DNA of 64,000 bases from Rhodanobacter glycinis (GTDB lineage: Bacteria > Pseudomonadota > Gammaproteobacteria > Xanthomonadales > Rhodanobacteraceae): assembly GCF_006438785.1 (NCBI RefSeq), contig NZ_RCZB01000005.1:219013-283012 (forward strand), written 5' to 3'. Below, piece by piece: positions 16,995 to 24,022 of the stretch. The notes under the pieces were generated by a model. That model made no database searches. It worked only from the letters and a program-made list of their open reading frames with translations, and had not been told where the DNA came from. A program made the position numbers and the translations under genes. Within the stretch, counting starts at the first letter, position 1; the number at the start of each line of letters is the position of its first letter.

Positions 16995-17004
16995 GGAGTA
17001 CAGC

Positions 17005-17304
17005 ATGATCGTCCACCACGACAGCGAACACGATTGCCTGACCCTGCAACTGGGCGAGCGTTTCGATTTCAGCATCCATCGCGATTTTCACGAAGCCTGC
17101 CTCGGCACCGGCAGTGCCGCGCGCAGCTACGTCATCGACCTGGGCGAAGTAACCAGCATGGACAGCTCGGCGCTGGGCATGTTGCTGCTGCTGCGCGAAC
17201 ATGCCGGCGCCGACCGCTCCGAGATCCGTATCGTCAATGCCGGCACCGAATTGCGCAGCACCCTGCGTGTGGCCGGCTTCGACAAGTTGTTTGTGCTGCA
17301 CTGA
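17005..17304 (+). CDS. STAS-domain anti-sigma-factor-antagonist-like protein
   Basis: A 99-residue single STAS domain of SpoIIAA type: YVIDLGEVTSMDSSALGMLLLL contains the D-S-S-A loop whose first Ser is the usual phosphorylation site, and GFDKLF closes the fold. GAGGAG lies seven bases before ATG 17005. It is the last gene of the chemotaxis operon and is followed by a terminator hairpin. Unlike the STAS protein at the operon start, it keeps a normal phospho-site, so it could be a partner-switch target. No matching kinase gene is adjacent, although a PP2C/kinase protein lies at 60026-62341. Confidence 0.85.
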   Translation: MIVHHDSEHDCLTLQLGERFDFSIHRDFHEACLGTGSAARSYVIDLGEVTSMDSSALGMLLLLREHAGADRSEIRIVNAGTELRSTLRVAGFDKLFVLH

Positions 17305-17435
17305 GAGCCTGTCATCCGGCCAGCGCGAAGCGGTCGCGCCAGTATTCAGGCATATCCGTGCGATGCATTCGACGCGTGCCTGTCTGGCGGCTGCTGTACA
17401 GACGCGATAGCCACCGAGACATGCAGGCAGCAGAA

Positions 17436-17453
17436 AGGCCCCTTGCGGGGCCT
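17436..17453. terminator. Hairpin terminator between convergent genes
   Basis: A 7-bp stem (AGGCCCC / GGGGCCT) with a TTGC loop. On the minus strand it is followed by TTTCTG, on the plus strand by GTCGTCTT. It probably ends the chemotaxis operon and the convergent secreted-protein gene. Confidence 0.6.
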
Positions 17454-17477
17454 GTCGTCTTGCGCGTTCCAGCAAAT

Positions 17478-17840
17478 TTACCAGGCGCGTACGGCGATCA
17501 CGCTGACGGTGTAGGTCGCCATGTCGGACTGATAGCGGAACCGTCTTCCCAGGTCGAACTTGGCCGTGGCGCCGGGGGCGATGTTGGCGGTGCCGGCTGG
17601 CCAGCCGTCCTTGCTCTGGATCACTTTACCTTCGCCATCCTTCGCGTCGATCCGGATCTGCGCAGCCGATGAGTCAGTGCAATTGTTGACCAGTTCCCCG
17701 GCGAGCATGAGGCGTGCGCCTCCGCCCGCGCCACTGATGGAAGTCTTGAAGTCCTTGATGACGAAATCGGTGGGCGCGCATGCGGCGTGAGCGGCGACCG
17801 GAAGAAGCAGCAACGAGGCGAGAAGAAATGTGGTTTTCAT
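17478..17840 (-). CDS. Small secreted protein of unknown function
   Basis: A 120-residue protein with a clear signal peptide (MKTTFLLASLLLLPVAAHA, cleavage before ACAP) and a beta-rich mature part (FKTSISGAGGGARLMLAGELVNNC, then ATAKFDLGRRFRYQSD). Two cysteines in the mature region (ACAP and NNCTD) could form a disulfide. The pattern recalls small immunoglobulin-like periplasmic domains, but I recognise no family. It is monocistronic, flanked by a shared terminator and the NUDIX gene. I chose the ATG at 17840 because it begins the signal peptide; the longer frame upstream is not credible. Confidence 0.65.
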   Translation of the reverse strand: MKTTFLLASLLLLPVAAHAACAPTDFVIKDFKTSISGAGGGARLMLAGELVNNCTDSSAAQIRIDAKDGEGKVIQSKDGWPAGTANIAPGATAKFDLGRRFRYQSDMATYTVSVIAVRAW

Positions 17841-18016
17841 GGGCACGAATCCATCAATACGGGGAAGCCGGAGGGGAAACAGGTCGGTGGGACAGCACCG
17901 GCCGACACCCAGGAAATCGGCCGGAACGCTGAAACCTTTAGGCTGTTCGTGGAGATGAATGCGCCCGCGGCGATCCGGGCAACGCGATCGGAGTTGGCCG
18001 AGGCCGTCCCGGGGGC

Positions 18017-18583
18017 CTAGGGCAGGCTGGTGTGCTCGATGAACCACAGCCCGGCGAACAGCTTGGGATCGATCGAGTAGCCCTCGGCGGCGCGGGCGAA
18101 CAGCCAGGCGCCGGCTTCGCGGCGTGGTACTTCGTGCACCACGATATTCTCGGTTTCGTCGCCGCCACCGGGGCCGACCTTGGTCAGCTCCCACGCCCGC
18201 ACGAAGGTGATCATCTCGGTACTCATGCCGGACGACGACGGGCCGCGGTGGACGAATTCCACCCGCTGGCAGCGGTAACCGGTTTCTTCTTCCAGCTCGC
18301 GCTGGGCGGCGAGCAGGGCGCTTTCGTCGGCCTGATCGACCTCATCACCGACCAGGCCGGCCGGCATCTCGATGGTGTTCTGCAGGATCGACACGCGGTA
18401 CTGCTCGACGAACACCACGTTGTCGTCCGGCGTCACCGCCAGGATGATCACCGCGCCGCCGGGGTTGTTGCGTTCGGCGTACTCCCAGCGGCCGCGCTTG
18501 CGCAGGCTCAGCCAGCGGCCTTCGTACAGGGTTTCCACCGGCGCGCTGGCGTCGGCGGGGATGCGGTTGGCGGAGTCGTTCAT
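18017..18583 (-). CDS. NUDIX hydrolase (ADP-ribose/nucleoside diphosphate sugar pyrophosphatase type)
   Basis: A 188-residue NUDIX enzyme. The NUDIX box runs from GDEVDQADES through AAQRELEEETGY (about residues 78-103), with REL-EE-TG metal ligands intact. The upstream IEMPAGLVGDE and following SSSGMSTEMITF resemble the ADP-ribose pyrophosphatase (NudF) subgroup, which clears ADP-ribose and related nucleotides with Mg2+. The ATG at 18583 is chosen; an in-frame ATG about 33 bases upstream (MSAGFPG) is possible. It is downstream of, and co-oriented with, the exonuclease gene. Confidence 0.88.
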   Translation of the reverse strand: MNDSANRIPADASAPVETLYEGRWLSLRKRGRWEYAERNNPGGAVIILAVTPDDNVVFVEQYRVSILQNTIEMPAGLVGDEVDQADESALLAAQRELEEETGYRCQRVEFVHRGPSSSGMSTEMITFVRAWELTKVGPGGGDETENIVVHEVPRREAGAWLFARAAEGYSIDPKLFAGLWFIEHTSLP

Positions 18584-18674
18584 CGATGGTCGCGTGCCAG
18601 GAAAACCAGCAGACATGTTGGACTGTCCAGCCGACAGCGACAACCGGTGGGTGGAATGATTTGACGGACGAAGC

Positions 18675-19589
18675 TCAGCGCAGCAACGCGCGCAACCGGC
18701 TGCGGGTGAATGCACCGAAGCGCAACTGTTCGCACAGATCATCGAGCTGAGCGGGCTGCTGGTGGCCGCGCAGCAAAACCTCGATGGTGCTGGCGCCAGG
18801 GGCATCCAGCGCGATGCGGGTGAGCCGGCGGTACAGTCGCGCCTGTTCCGCATGCTCGCGCAGCTTCGCGGCACACGCCGCCGCGCCGCGCAGGCGCAGG
18901 AACGCGACTTCGTCGATGCGCTCGAGCAGGGTATCGAGGCTGCCGAAATGTGTGAGCAGGGCGGCGGCGGTTTTCGCGCCGATACCGGGCACGCCGGGGA
19001 TGTTGTCCACCGCGTCGCCGCACAGCGCGAGATAGTCGGCCACCTGGTGCGGATGCACGCCGAGCTTTTCATGCACGCCGGCCGGGCCCCAGCGCAGGCC
19101 GCGGGCGTAGTCCCACTGCTCGTCGTGTTCGCCAAGCAGCTGGCCGAAATCCTTGTCGGCGGAGACGATCACGCTGCGCCAGCCATGCGCGCGCAGGTTC
19201 CACACGGTGCTGCCGATCAGGTCGTCGGCCTCGAAGCTGTGGTCGATCATCAGGTGGATGCCGAGCGCCTCGGTGATCGCGCGGCACTGCACGAACTGGC
19301 GTTCCAGATCCGGTGGCGGCAGCTCGCGGTTGGCCTTGTACGCCGGGTAGATCGCGTTGCGGAACGAACTGGTCAGCGAGGCGTCGAACGCCACCGCGAT
19401 GTGCTCGGGCTGCGCGCGCTCCAGCAGTTCGCACAGGAAGCGGGTGTAGCCATGCACGGCATTGATCGAATGGCCGTCTGCGTCGAAGAACTCGTCCGGC
19501 ATCGAATGCCAGGCGCGGAATACATACAGGCTGCCGTCCACCAGATGGACGGCTGGAATGCCGTTCGCTGGCGCGTTCACGGTGTCCAT
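18675..19589 (-). CDS. 5'-3' exonuclease / flap endonuclease (PolI N-terminal-domain family)
   Basis: A 304-residue stand-alone FEN-type nuclease. VHLVDGSLYVFRAWHSMP carries the first metal-binding Asp, then VAFDAS, IDHSFEADDLIG and SADKDFGQLL give the acidic cluster. A helix-hairpin-helix follows (DNIPGVPGIGAKTAAALL). Such enzymes cut flap structures and 5' ends in repair, complementing DNA polymerase I. The start at 19589 overlaps the end of the nitroreductase gene by 13 bases. It differs from the shorter ExoIX/Xni group in having a full C-terminal region. Confidence 0.88.
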   Translation of the reverse strand: MDTVNAPANGIPAVHLVDGSLYVFRAWHSMPDEFFDADGHSINAVHGYTRFLCELLERAQPEHIAVAFDASLTSSFRNAIYPAYKANRELPPPDLERQFVQCRAITEALGIHLMIDHSFEADDLIGSTVWNLRAHGWRSVIVSADKDFGQLLGEHDEQWDYARGLRWGPAGVHEKLGVHPHQVADYLALCGDAVDNIPGVPGIGAKTAAALLTHFGSLDTLLERIDEVAFLRLRGAAACAAKLREHAEQARLYRRLTRIALDAPGASTIEVLLRGHQQPAQLDDLCEQLRFGAFTRSRLRALLR

Positions 19590-20146
19590 GTGCTGAGCAG
19601 GTCGGCCAGTGCCGGGCGGTCGCGATCGGGCACCTCGATCTGCGGCGTGCCCAGGTGCACGAAACCGACGACGTGTTCGTGCTCCGCCAGGCCAAGGATG
19701 CCCGCCACCTCGCGGTCGTAGGCGGCCCAGCCAGTCAGCCATTGCGCACCGTAGCCCAGCGCGTACGCACCGAGCAGGATGTTGTAGGCCACGTTGCCGG
19801 CGCACAGCTTCTGCTCGATCTCCGGCACCTTGCTGTCGGCATGCAGGCAGGCGACGACCACCACCACCAGCGGCGCGAAGGTATAGCGAAGGCGATCCTT
19901 TTCGAGCTTCGCGTCGGACATGTCGGGATGGTTGCGGATTGCGATGCTGGCCAGCTGCTCGCCGAAATGCAGCTTCGCCTCGCCCTGCAGGCGGACCAGC
20001 CGGAATGGCACCAGCTTGCCGTGGTCGGGCACGCGGATCGCCGCTTCCAGCAACGCCTGCAACGTCGCCTCATCCGGTGCCGGCTCACCGAGCTGGCGCG
20101 AGGGGACGGAATGGCGTTGCTGGAGCAGGGACAGGGCAGTGAACAT
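19577..20146 (-). CDS. Nitroreductase family protein (YdjA-like)
   Basis: A 189-residue single-domain nitroreductase fold, the short YdjA-like type: RHSVPSRQL at the N-terminus (FMN phosphate contact), VPDHGKLVPFRLVRL, and QKLCAGNVAYNILLGAYALGYGAQWLTGW in the middle, a signature of this group. It should bind FMN as a dimer and reduce quinone- or nitro-like substrates with NAD(P)H; the physiological substrate is unknown. It overlaps the downstream exonuclease start, so they are likely co-transcribed. Confidence 0.88.
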   Translation of the reverse strand: MFTALSLLQQRHSVPSRQLGEPAPDEATLQALLEAAIRVPDHGKLVPFRLVRLQGEAKLHFGEQLASIAIRNHPDMSDAKLEKDRLRYTFAPLVVVVVACLHADSKVPEIEQKLCAGNVAYNILLGAYALGYGAQWLTGWAAYDREVAGILGLAEHEHVVGFVHLGTPQIEVPDRDRPALADLLSTWTP

Positions 20147-20192
20147 GGATCAACTCTTCCGGTGCGCAGATGCCCATGCTAACTGGCGGGTC

Positions 20193-20210
20193 GACGGTGC
20201 GCGCACCGTC
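20193..20210. repeat. 18-bp palindrome at the cdd stop codon
   Basis: GACGGTGCG followed by its complement CGCACCGTC, overlapping the last bases of cdd. It may act as a terminator hairpin on the minus strand, but no T-run follows. Confidence 0.4.
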
Positions 20211-20625
20211 ACGCCGACAGCGGCAGCTTGAACGAGCCCGGCAGCAGCGCGGCCACGGTGGTTTGCTGCGTGTTGCCACCCAGATTGGCCAATAGCACCG
20301 GCATGGCGTCGTCGCACAGCTCGGACATCACCTGACGGCATGCGCCGCAAGGGCTGACCGGGTCGGGTGTGTCGGCGATCACCGCCAGGGCCGTGAAGTC
20401 GCCGGGCTGGCAACCCGCGGCAATCGCACTGAACAGCGCGGTGCGTTCGGCGCAGTTGCACAGGCCGTAGGAGGCGTTCTCCACGTTGCAGCCGCTGAAG
20501 CGGCGGCCGTCGCGGGTCAGCAGTGCGGCGCCGACCTGGAAATTTGAATATGGCGCATAGGCTTTCTCGCGCGCGCTCCGCGCGAAGGCCAGCAGATCGT
20601 CAAAAGCGTTGGGTAATGCAGGCAT
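20209..20625 (-). CDS. cdd: Cytidine deaminase
   Basis: A 138-residue homotetrameric-type cytidine deaminase that converts cytidine and deoxycytidine to uridine forms in pyrimidine salvage. It has the substrate motif YSNFQVGAAL, the zinc/proton-shuttle motif CNCAERTALF (Cys and catalytic Glu) and the zinc pair PCGACRQV. The length is standard for the short form. It is divergent from pntAA with 131 bases between the starts, and upstream of the nitroreductase-exonuclease-NUDIX set on the same strand. Confidence 0.94.
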   Translation of the reverse strand: MPALPNAFDDLLAFARSAREKAYAPYSNFQVGAALLTRDGRRFSGCNVENASYGLCNCAERTALFSAIAAGCQPGDFTALAVIADTPDPVSPCGACRQVMSELCDDAMPVLLANLGGNTQQTTVAALLPGSFKLPLSA

Positions 20626-20756
20626 CGGGATCTCCAGCGATGACCCCGGATGACGCGATCCGCGTGTGCCGGCGGGCCAGCTTACCCGTTTGGGCCGGCG
20701 CGGATCAAAAGCCGCGAGTCCGCTAAGATGGCCAGACCATTCAAGGGGATTGCACC

Positions 20757-21857
20757 ATGCCGATCACCGTAGCCGCTTTGCGTGAGACCGCTGCCGGGGA
20801 GCGGCGTGTGGCGATCACGCCCGAGATGGCGAAGAAGCTGCGCGGCAAGGGCCTCCGCGTGTTGCTGGAACACGACGCCGGCCGTGCCGCCGGCTTTCCC
20901 GACAGCAGTTATGCCGAGGCCGAGTTTGCCGATGCCGCCGCCGTGCTGGCGCAGGCCGATCTGCTGGCCTGCGTGTTGCCGCCGGATGACGCGGTGTTCG
21001 CCGGGTTGCGCGAAGGCACGGTGGTGGTTGGCCAGTTGCGCCCCTACGGGGCCGCCGACCGGGTAGCTGCGCTGACCGCGCACAAGTTGACCGCGTTCTC
21101 GCTGGAGCTGCTGCCGCGCACCACGCGGGCGCAGGCGATGGATGTACTCAGTTCACAGGCGGCGGTGGCCGGTTATCGCGCCATGCTGATCGCGGCCGAG
21201 GCATCGCCGAAATTCTTTCCCATGCTGACCACCGCCGCTGGCACGATCCGGCCGTCGAAGGTGCTGGTGATCGGCGCCGGCGTGGCCGGCCTGCAGGCGA
21301 TCGCCACCGCGCGCCGGCTCGGCGCGCAGATCGAAGGCTACGACGTGCGCCCGGAAACGCGCGAGCAGGTCGAGTCGCTGGGGGCCAAGTTTCTTGAGCT
21401 GGGCGTCAGTGCGGCCGGCAGCGGCGGTTATGCGCGGGAGCTGTCGGCAGAAGAACGCGCTGCACAGCAGCAGGCGCTGGGCGAACATCTCAAGTCGATC
21501 GACGTGATCGTCACCACCGCCGCGGTGCCGGGCCGGCCGGCGCCGAAGATCCTCACGGCGGCGATGGTCGAGGGCATGAAGCCGGGCGCGCTGATCGTCG
21601 ACCTGGCCGCCGAGAGTGGCGGCAACTGCGAGCTGACGAAGCCGGGTGAACGGGTCGAGCACGGCGGCGTGGTGATCCTGGGGCCGCTGAATCTGCCGGC
21701 CGGTGCACCGCTGCATGCGTCGGAAATGTACGCACGCAATGTCTGCAATTTCATCGAGCTGCTGGTTCACGATGGCGTGCTGCAACCGGACTTCAACGAC
21801 GACCTGGTAGCCAAAAGCTGCCTGAGCCACGCTGGCGAAAACCGGTTCACGGCGTGA
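20757..21857 (+). CDS. pntAA: NAD(P) transhydrogenase subunit alpha part 1 (dI, NAD-binding)
   Basis: A 366-residue dI component of the proton-translocating transhydrogenase, which binds NAD(H) in the cytoplasm. It shows RVAITPEMAKKL, the RQD-like loop region, the nucleotide fold VLVIGAGVAGLQAIATARRLGA, and GYARELSAEE. It lacks the membrane part, which is encoded separately by pntAb, the usual three-gene arrangement. The partner genes normally follow at once, but here they begin 1.86 kb downstream, beyond three minus-strand genes. AGGGGA precedes ATG 20757. Confidence 0.94.
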   Translation: MPITVAALRETAAGERRVAITPEMAKKLRGKGLRVLLEHDAGRAAGFPDSSYAEAEFADAAAVLAQADLLACVLPPDDAVFAGLREGTVVVGQLRPYGAADRVAALTAHKLTAFSLELLPRTTRAQAMDVLSSQAAVAGYRAMLIAAEASPKFFPMLTTAAGTIRPSKVLVIGAGVAGLQAIATARRLGAQIEGYDVRPETREQVESLGAKFLELGVSAAGSGGYARELSAEERAAQQQALGEHLKSIDVIVTTAAVPGRPAPKILTAAMVEGMKPGALIVDLAAESGGNCELTKPGERVEHGGVVILGPLNLPAGAPLHASEMYARNVCNFIELLVHDGVLQPDFNDDLVAKSCLSHAGENRFTA

Positions 21858-21882
21858 GCAGCCGCATGTCGGTCTGAAGGCG

Positions 21883-21909
21883 AACCGCCCCGCGCGAGGC
21901 GGGGCGGTT
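21883..21909. terminator. Strong hairpin between convergent pntAA and DUF3106 gene
   Basis: An 11-bp perfect stem (AACCGCCCCGC with its complement) and a 5-base loop, 26 bases after the pntAA stop. Flanking A/T is limited, but the position between convergent genes suggests a bidirectional terminator. It implies pntAA is not read through into pntAb. Confidence 0.65.
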
Positions 21910-21914
21910 GCATG

Positions 21915-22427
21915 TCATCGGTGGTTCTGGCTGCCGGGTGGTGGCGGTGGACGATCGTGGCCGTGTCGCTCGTCCCAATGCAGGCGTTGTGCAGGAGGCA
22001 GCGCGTGCCATTCGCGTATGAGCTTTTCGCGCTGTGCCGGCGGCAACTGCTGGAAGCGTTCGAAGGTGTTGTGCAGCTGTTCGCGTTGCTGCGGCGGCAG
22101 TTGCTGAAACTTGCGCATGTTTTCGCGCGCTTGCCGACGCTCACCCGGCGTCATCAGCTGCCAGCGGGCAATGTGCTGGCGAACTTCCTCGCGCTTTTGC
22201 GGCGGCAGCGTGACCCAGCGCTCGGCTCGCTTCAGCATGCGCGTCTGCTTGCGTGGCGACATGCTGTTCCACTTCTGCTGCAACGGCGCCAGCACTTCGC
22301 GCTGGGCCGGATCGAGACTGCTCCACGGGTGCGGCGAGGCGGCCTGTGCATGCAGCGGCGTGACGGCGATGCTGCCGAGCAGGGCGGCCAGCAGCAGGGG
22401 CAGGATCGGACGGAGGATTCGGGTCAT
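21915..22427 (-). CDS. DUF3106 periplasmic protein, Gln/Pro/Arg-rich
   Basis: A 170-residue protein with a signal peptide (cleavage near LHAQA, residues 25-29) and repeated short motifs such as LPPQQREQL and LPPAQREKL, spaced as in DUF3106. The highly basic, glutamine-rich helices look like an RNA-polymerase-unrelated periplasmic helical protein; the function is unknown. It is the third gene of a minus-strand cassette behind an ECF-type sigma factor and a small membrane protein, so it may be a target or modulator of that sigma factor. Confidence 0.78.
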   Translation of the reverse strand: MTRILRPILPLLLAALLGSIAVTPLHAQAASPHPWSSLDPAQREVLAPLQQKWNSMSPRKQTRMLKRAERWVTLPPQKREEVRQHIARWQLMTPGERRQARENMRKFQQLPPQQREQLHNTFERFQQLPPAQREKLIREWHALPPAQRLHWDERHGHDRPPPPPGSQNHR

Positions 22428-22430
22428 GGC

Positions 22431-22841
22431 TCAGCGGGTTGCCGAATGGCTGTTGTTGGCAGCCAGCCAGCCGTAGAAGTCGAGATTCTGGTAGAGGTTC
22501 GGATCAGTCTTGTCGGCGTCCGGCGGCAACTCGTTGTCCAGCTCCGCAACTGGATCGGTCGGACTGGCGGTCTGCATCGACGTTGCTGCCTGACGTGGCG
22601 GCTGCCACACCATTATCGCGGCCAGCGCGATGACGGCGAAGGCGCCGGCCGGGATCAACCAGCGAGCGGTGCGATGCGTGGGCGTCTGCGCCGAACGCAG
22701 TGCCCGCCGGCGGGCCGCGCGCAGCCGCTCGACGGTGGCCGGGTCGATGCGCTGGGCAGCCTCGTGCCAGAGCTCACGGACGCGCTGCTCGCGAGCGCGC
22801 TGTTCGACAGGTTTGTCGGGCCGATTGTCAGACGACTTCAT
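22431..22841 (-). CDS. Small single-pass membrane protein, putative anti-sigma partner
   Basis: A 136-residue protein with a charged cytoplasmic N-terminus (about 60 residues, many Arg/Glu), one transmembrane helix (about 63-80, WLIPAGAFAVIALAAIMVW) and a periplasmic tail. The stop of the sigma gene overlaps its start (22838-22841). Topology, size and overlap suit an anti-sigma factor, but there is no ZAS zinc motif (HxxxCxxC) and I recognise no family. Function is inferred from context only. Confidence 0.65.
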   Translation of the reverse strand: MKSSDNRPDKPVEQRAREQRVRELWHEAAQRIDPATVERLRAARRRALRSAQTPTHRTARWLIPAGAFAVIALAAIMVWQPPRQAATSMQTASPTDPVAELDNELPPDADKTDPNLYQNLDFYGWLAANNSHSATR

Positions 22842-23524
22842 CGCCAGTCCTCCAGTTGATCGCGCAGGTGATGCATGGCGCGTGACAGATGGGTTTTCAC
22901 GCTGCCTTCGGAGCAGCCCATCGCGCGCGCGGTTTCCGCCACATCCAGTCCCTCCAGCATGCGCAGCATGAACGCCTCGCGCTGGCGAGGCGGCAGCTGT
23001 CTGACCGCCGTGACCATGTCCGCGTACGACTGCATGTCGTGCAGCCGGTCAAGCGGACCTGGGCCGTGGTCGGCGGGCTCCCATGCGGGTAACTCGTCGC
23101 CATCGTCATCGCGGCCACCACCGAGCCATCCCACCACGATCGAGCGTACCTTGCGGCGACGCTGCAGATCGACCACGCGCCGGCGCAGGATGCCCCAGAA
23201 CAGCGGCGACCATTCCGCGGCGGGCTTGTCGCGATAGTGCTTGACCAGTCGCAGCATGGCGTCCTGCACGGCGTCCATCGCGTCCTCGCGCTGGCGCAGC
23301 TGCAATTCGGCCATGCGGAACGCGCGCCGCTCGACCTGCGCCAGGAATGCATCCAGCGTGGCGGGCGTTTCGCGGGCGTCGCCGAACAGATCCGTGCCGA
23401 GCGTCCCGGCTACGCTGTTCATGGCTGCCTCGTCCGCATCGTCGGGTGGCGCATCGTCGGGCTCCAGCGGTTCGATTCCGGTATTCAACGCGGCAGGCTC
23501 GCACGGGTTGACGTGCACAGGCAT
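22838..23524 (-). CDS. ECF-type RNA polymerase sigma factor
   Basis: A 228-residue sigma-70 family protein. Region 2 is visible in REDAMDAVQDAMLRLVKHYRDKP and ILRRRVVDLQRRRKVR; region 4 in LPPRQREAFMLRMLEGLDVAETARAMGCSEGSVKTHLSRAMHHL. An acidic N-terminal extension of about 50 residues precedes region 2. The true start may be an internal Met (MNSVAGTLG, residue 35) rather than ATG at 23524. It heads a three-gene minus-strand cassette inserted between pntAA and pntAb. The target promoters are unknown. Confidence 0.85.
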   Translation of the reverse strand: MPVHVNPCEPAALNTGIEPLEPDDAPPDDADEAAMNSVAGTLGTDLFGDARETPATLDAFLAQVERRAFRMAELQLRQREDAMDAVQDAMLRLVKHYRDKPAAEWSPLFWGILRRRVVDLQRRRKVRSIVVGWLGGGRDDDGDELPAWEPADHGPGPLDRLHDMQSYADMVTAVRQLPPRQREAFMLRMLEGLDVAETARAMGCSEGSVKTHLSRAMHHLRDQLEDWR

Positions 23525-23646
23525 CCGAACCTGCAGAAGCCGCCGCGCTGGCGGTCTTCCGAGTCGACCCAGCCGGTACGCACGCGGATGCGCCTGCGCT
23601 GATCAGGCGCATGGGTGCTTGTCGCGCAGGGGTTCTCGCGGCGCGC

Positions 23647-23678
23647 ACGGGAACCTCGAAGTTCTTCGAGGTTCCCGT
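23647..23678. promoter_or_regulatory. 14-bp perfect inverted repeat between sigma gene and pntAb
   Basis: ACGGGAACCTCGAA at 23647-23660, loop GTTC, and the exact complement at 23665-23678. It lies in the 192-base divergent region, 38 bases before the pntAb ATG. It could be an operator, a leader hairpin, or a mobile palindromic repeat. No T-run follows. Confidence 0.5.
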
Positions 23679-23716
23679 ATGATGCAGGCACAACTGAGTC
23701 CTGGCGGGGTGGGGTC

Positions 23717-24022
23717 ATGATCGACGGTTTCCTGGCGCTGTACATTTTCATGCTGGCCGCGTTTACCGGCTATGAAATCATCGCGCGGGTGCCGGTGATC
23801 CTGCACACGCCGCTGATGTCCGGCTCCAACTTCGTGCACGGCATTGTGCTGGTTGGCGCGATGATTGCGCTAGGCCACGCGCAGACGCCGTTCGAGATCG
23901 CGATCGGCTTCATCGGCGTGCTGCTCGGCGCCGGCAACGCCGCCGGCGGCTACGTGGTGACCGAGCGGATGCTGGAGATGTTCAAGTCCAGCAAGCCGGA
24001 TGCCGGCAAGGGAGCGAAGTGA
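23717..24022 (+). CDS. pntAb: NAD(P) transhydrogenase subunit alpha part 2 (membrane segment)
   Basis: A 101-residue membrane protein with three hydrophobic helices (about residues 3-20, 34-54, 59-80), matching the part of dII carried by PntAb. VILHTPLMSGSNFVHGIVLVGAM is a family signature. With PntB it forms the proton channel linking hydride transfer between NADH and NADP+. The ATG at 23717 is supported by a GGGGTGGGG stretch upstream. The stop overlaps the pntB start by four bases. Confidence 0.92.
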   Translation: MIDGFLALYIFMLAAFTGYEIIARVPVILHTPLMSGSNFVHGIVLVGAMIALGHAQTPFEIAIGFIGVLLGAGNAAGGYVVTERMLEMFKSSKPDAGKGAK

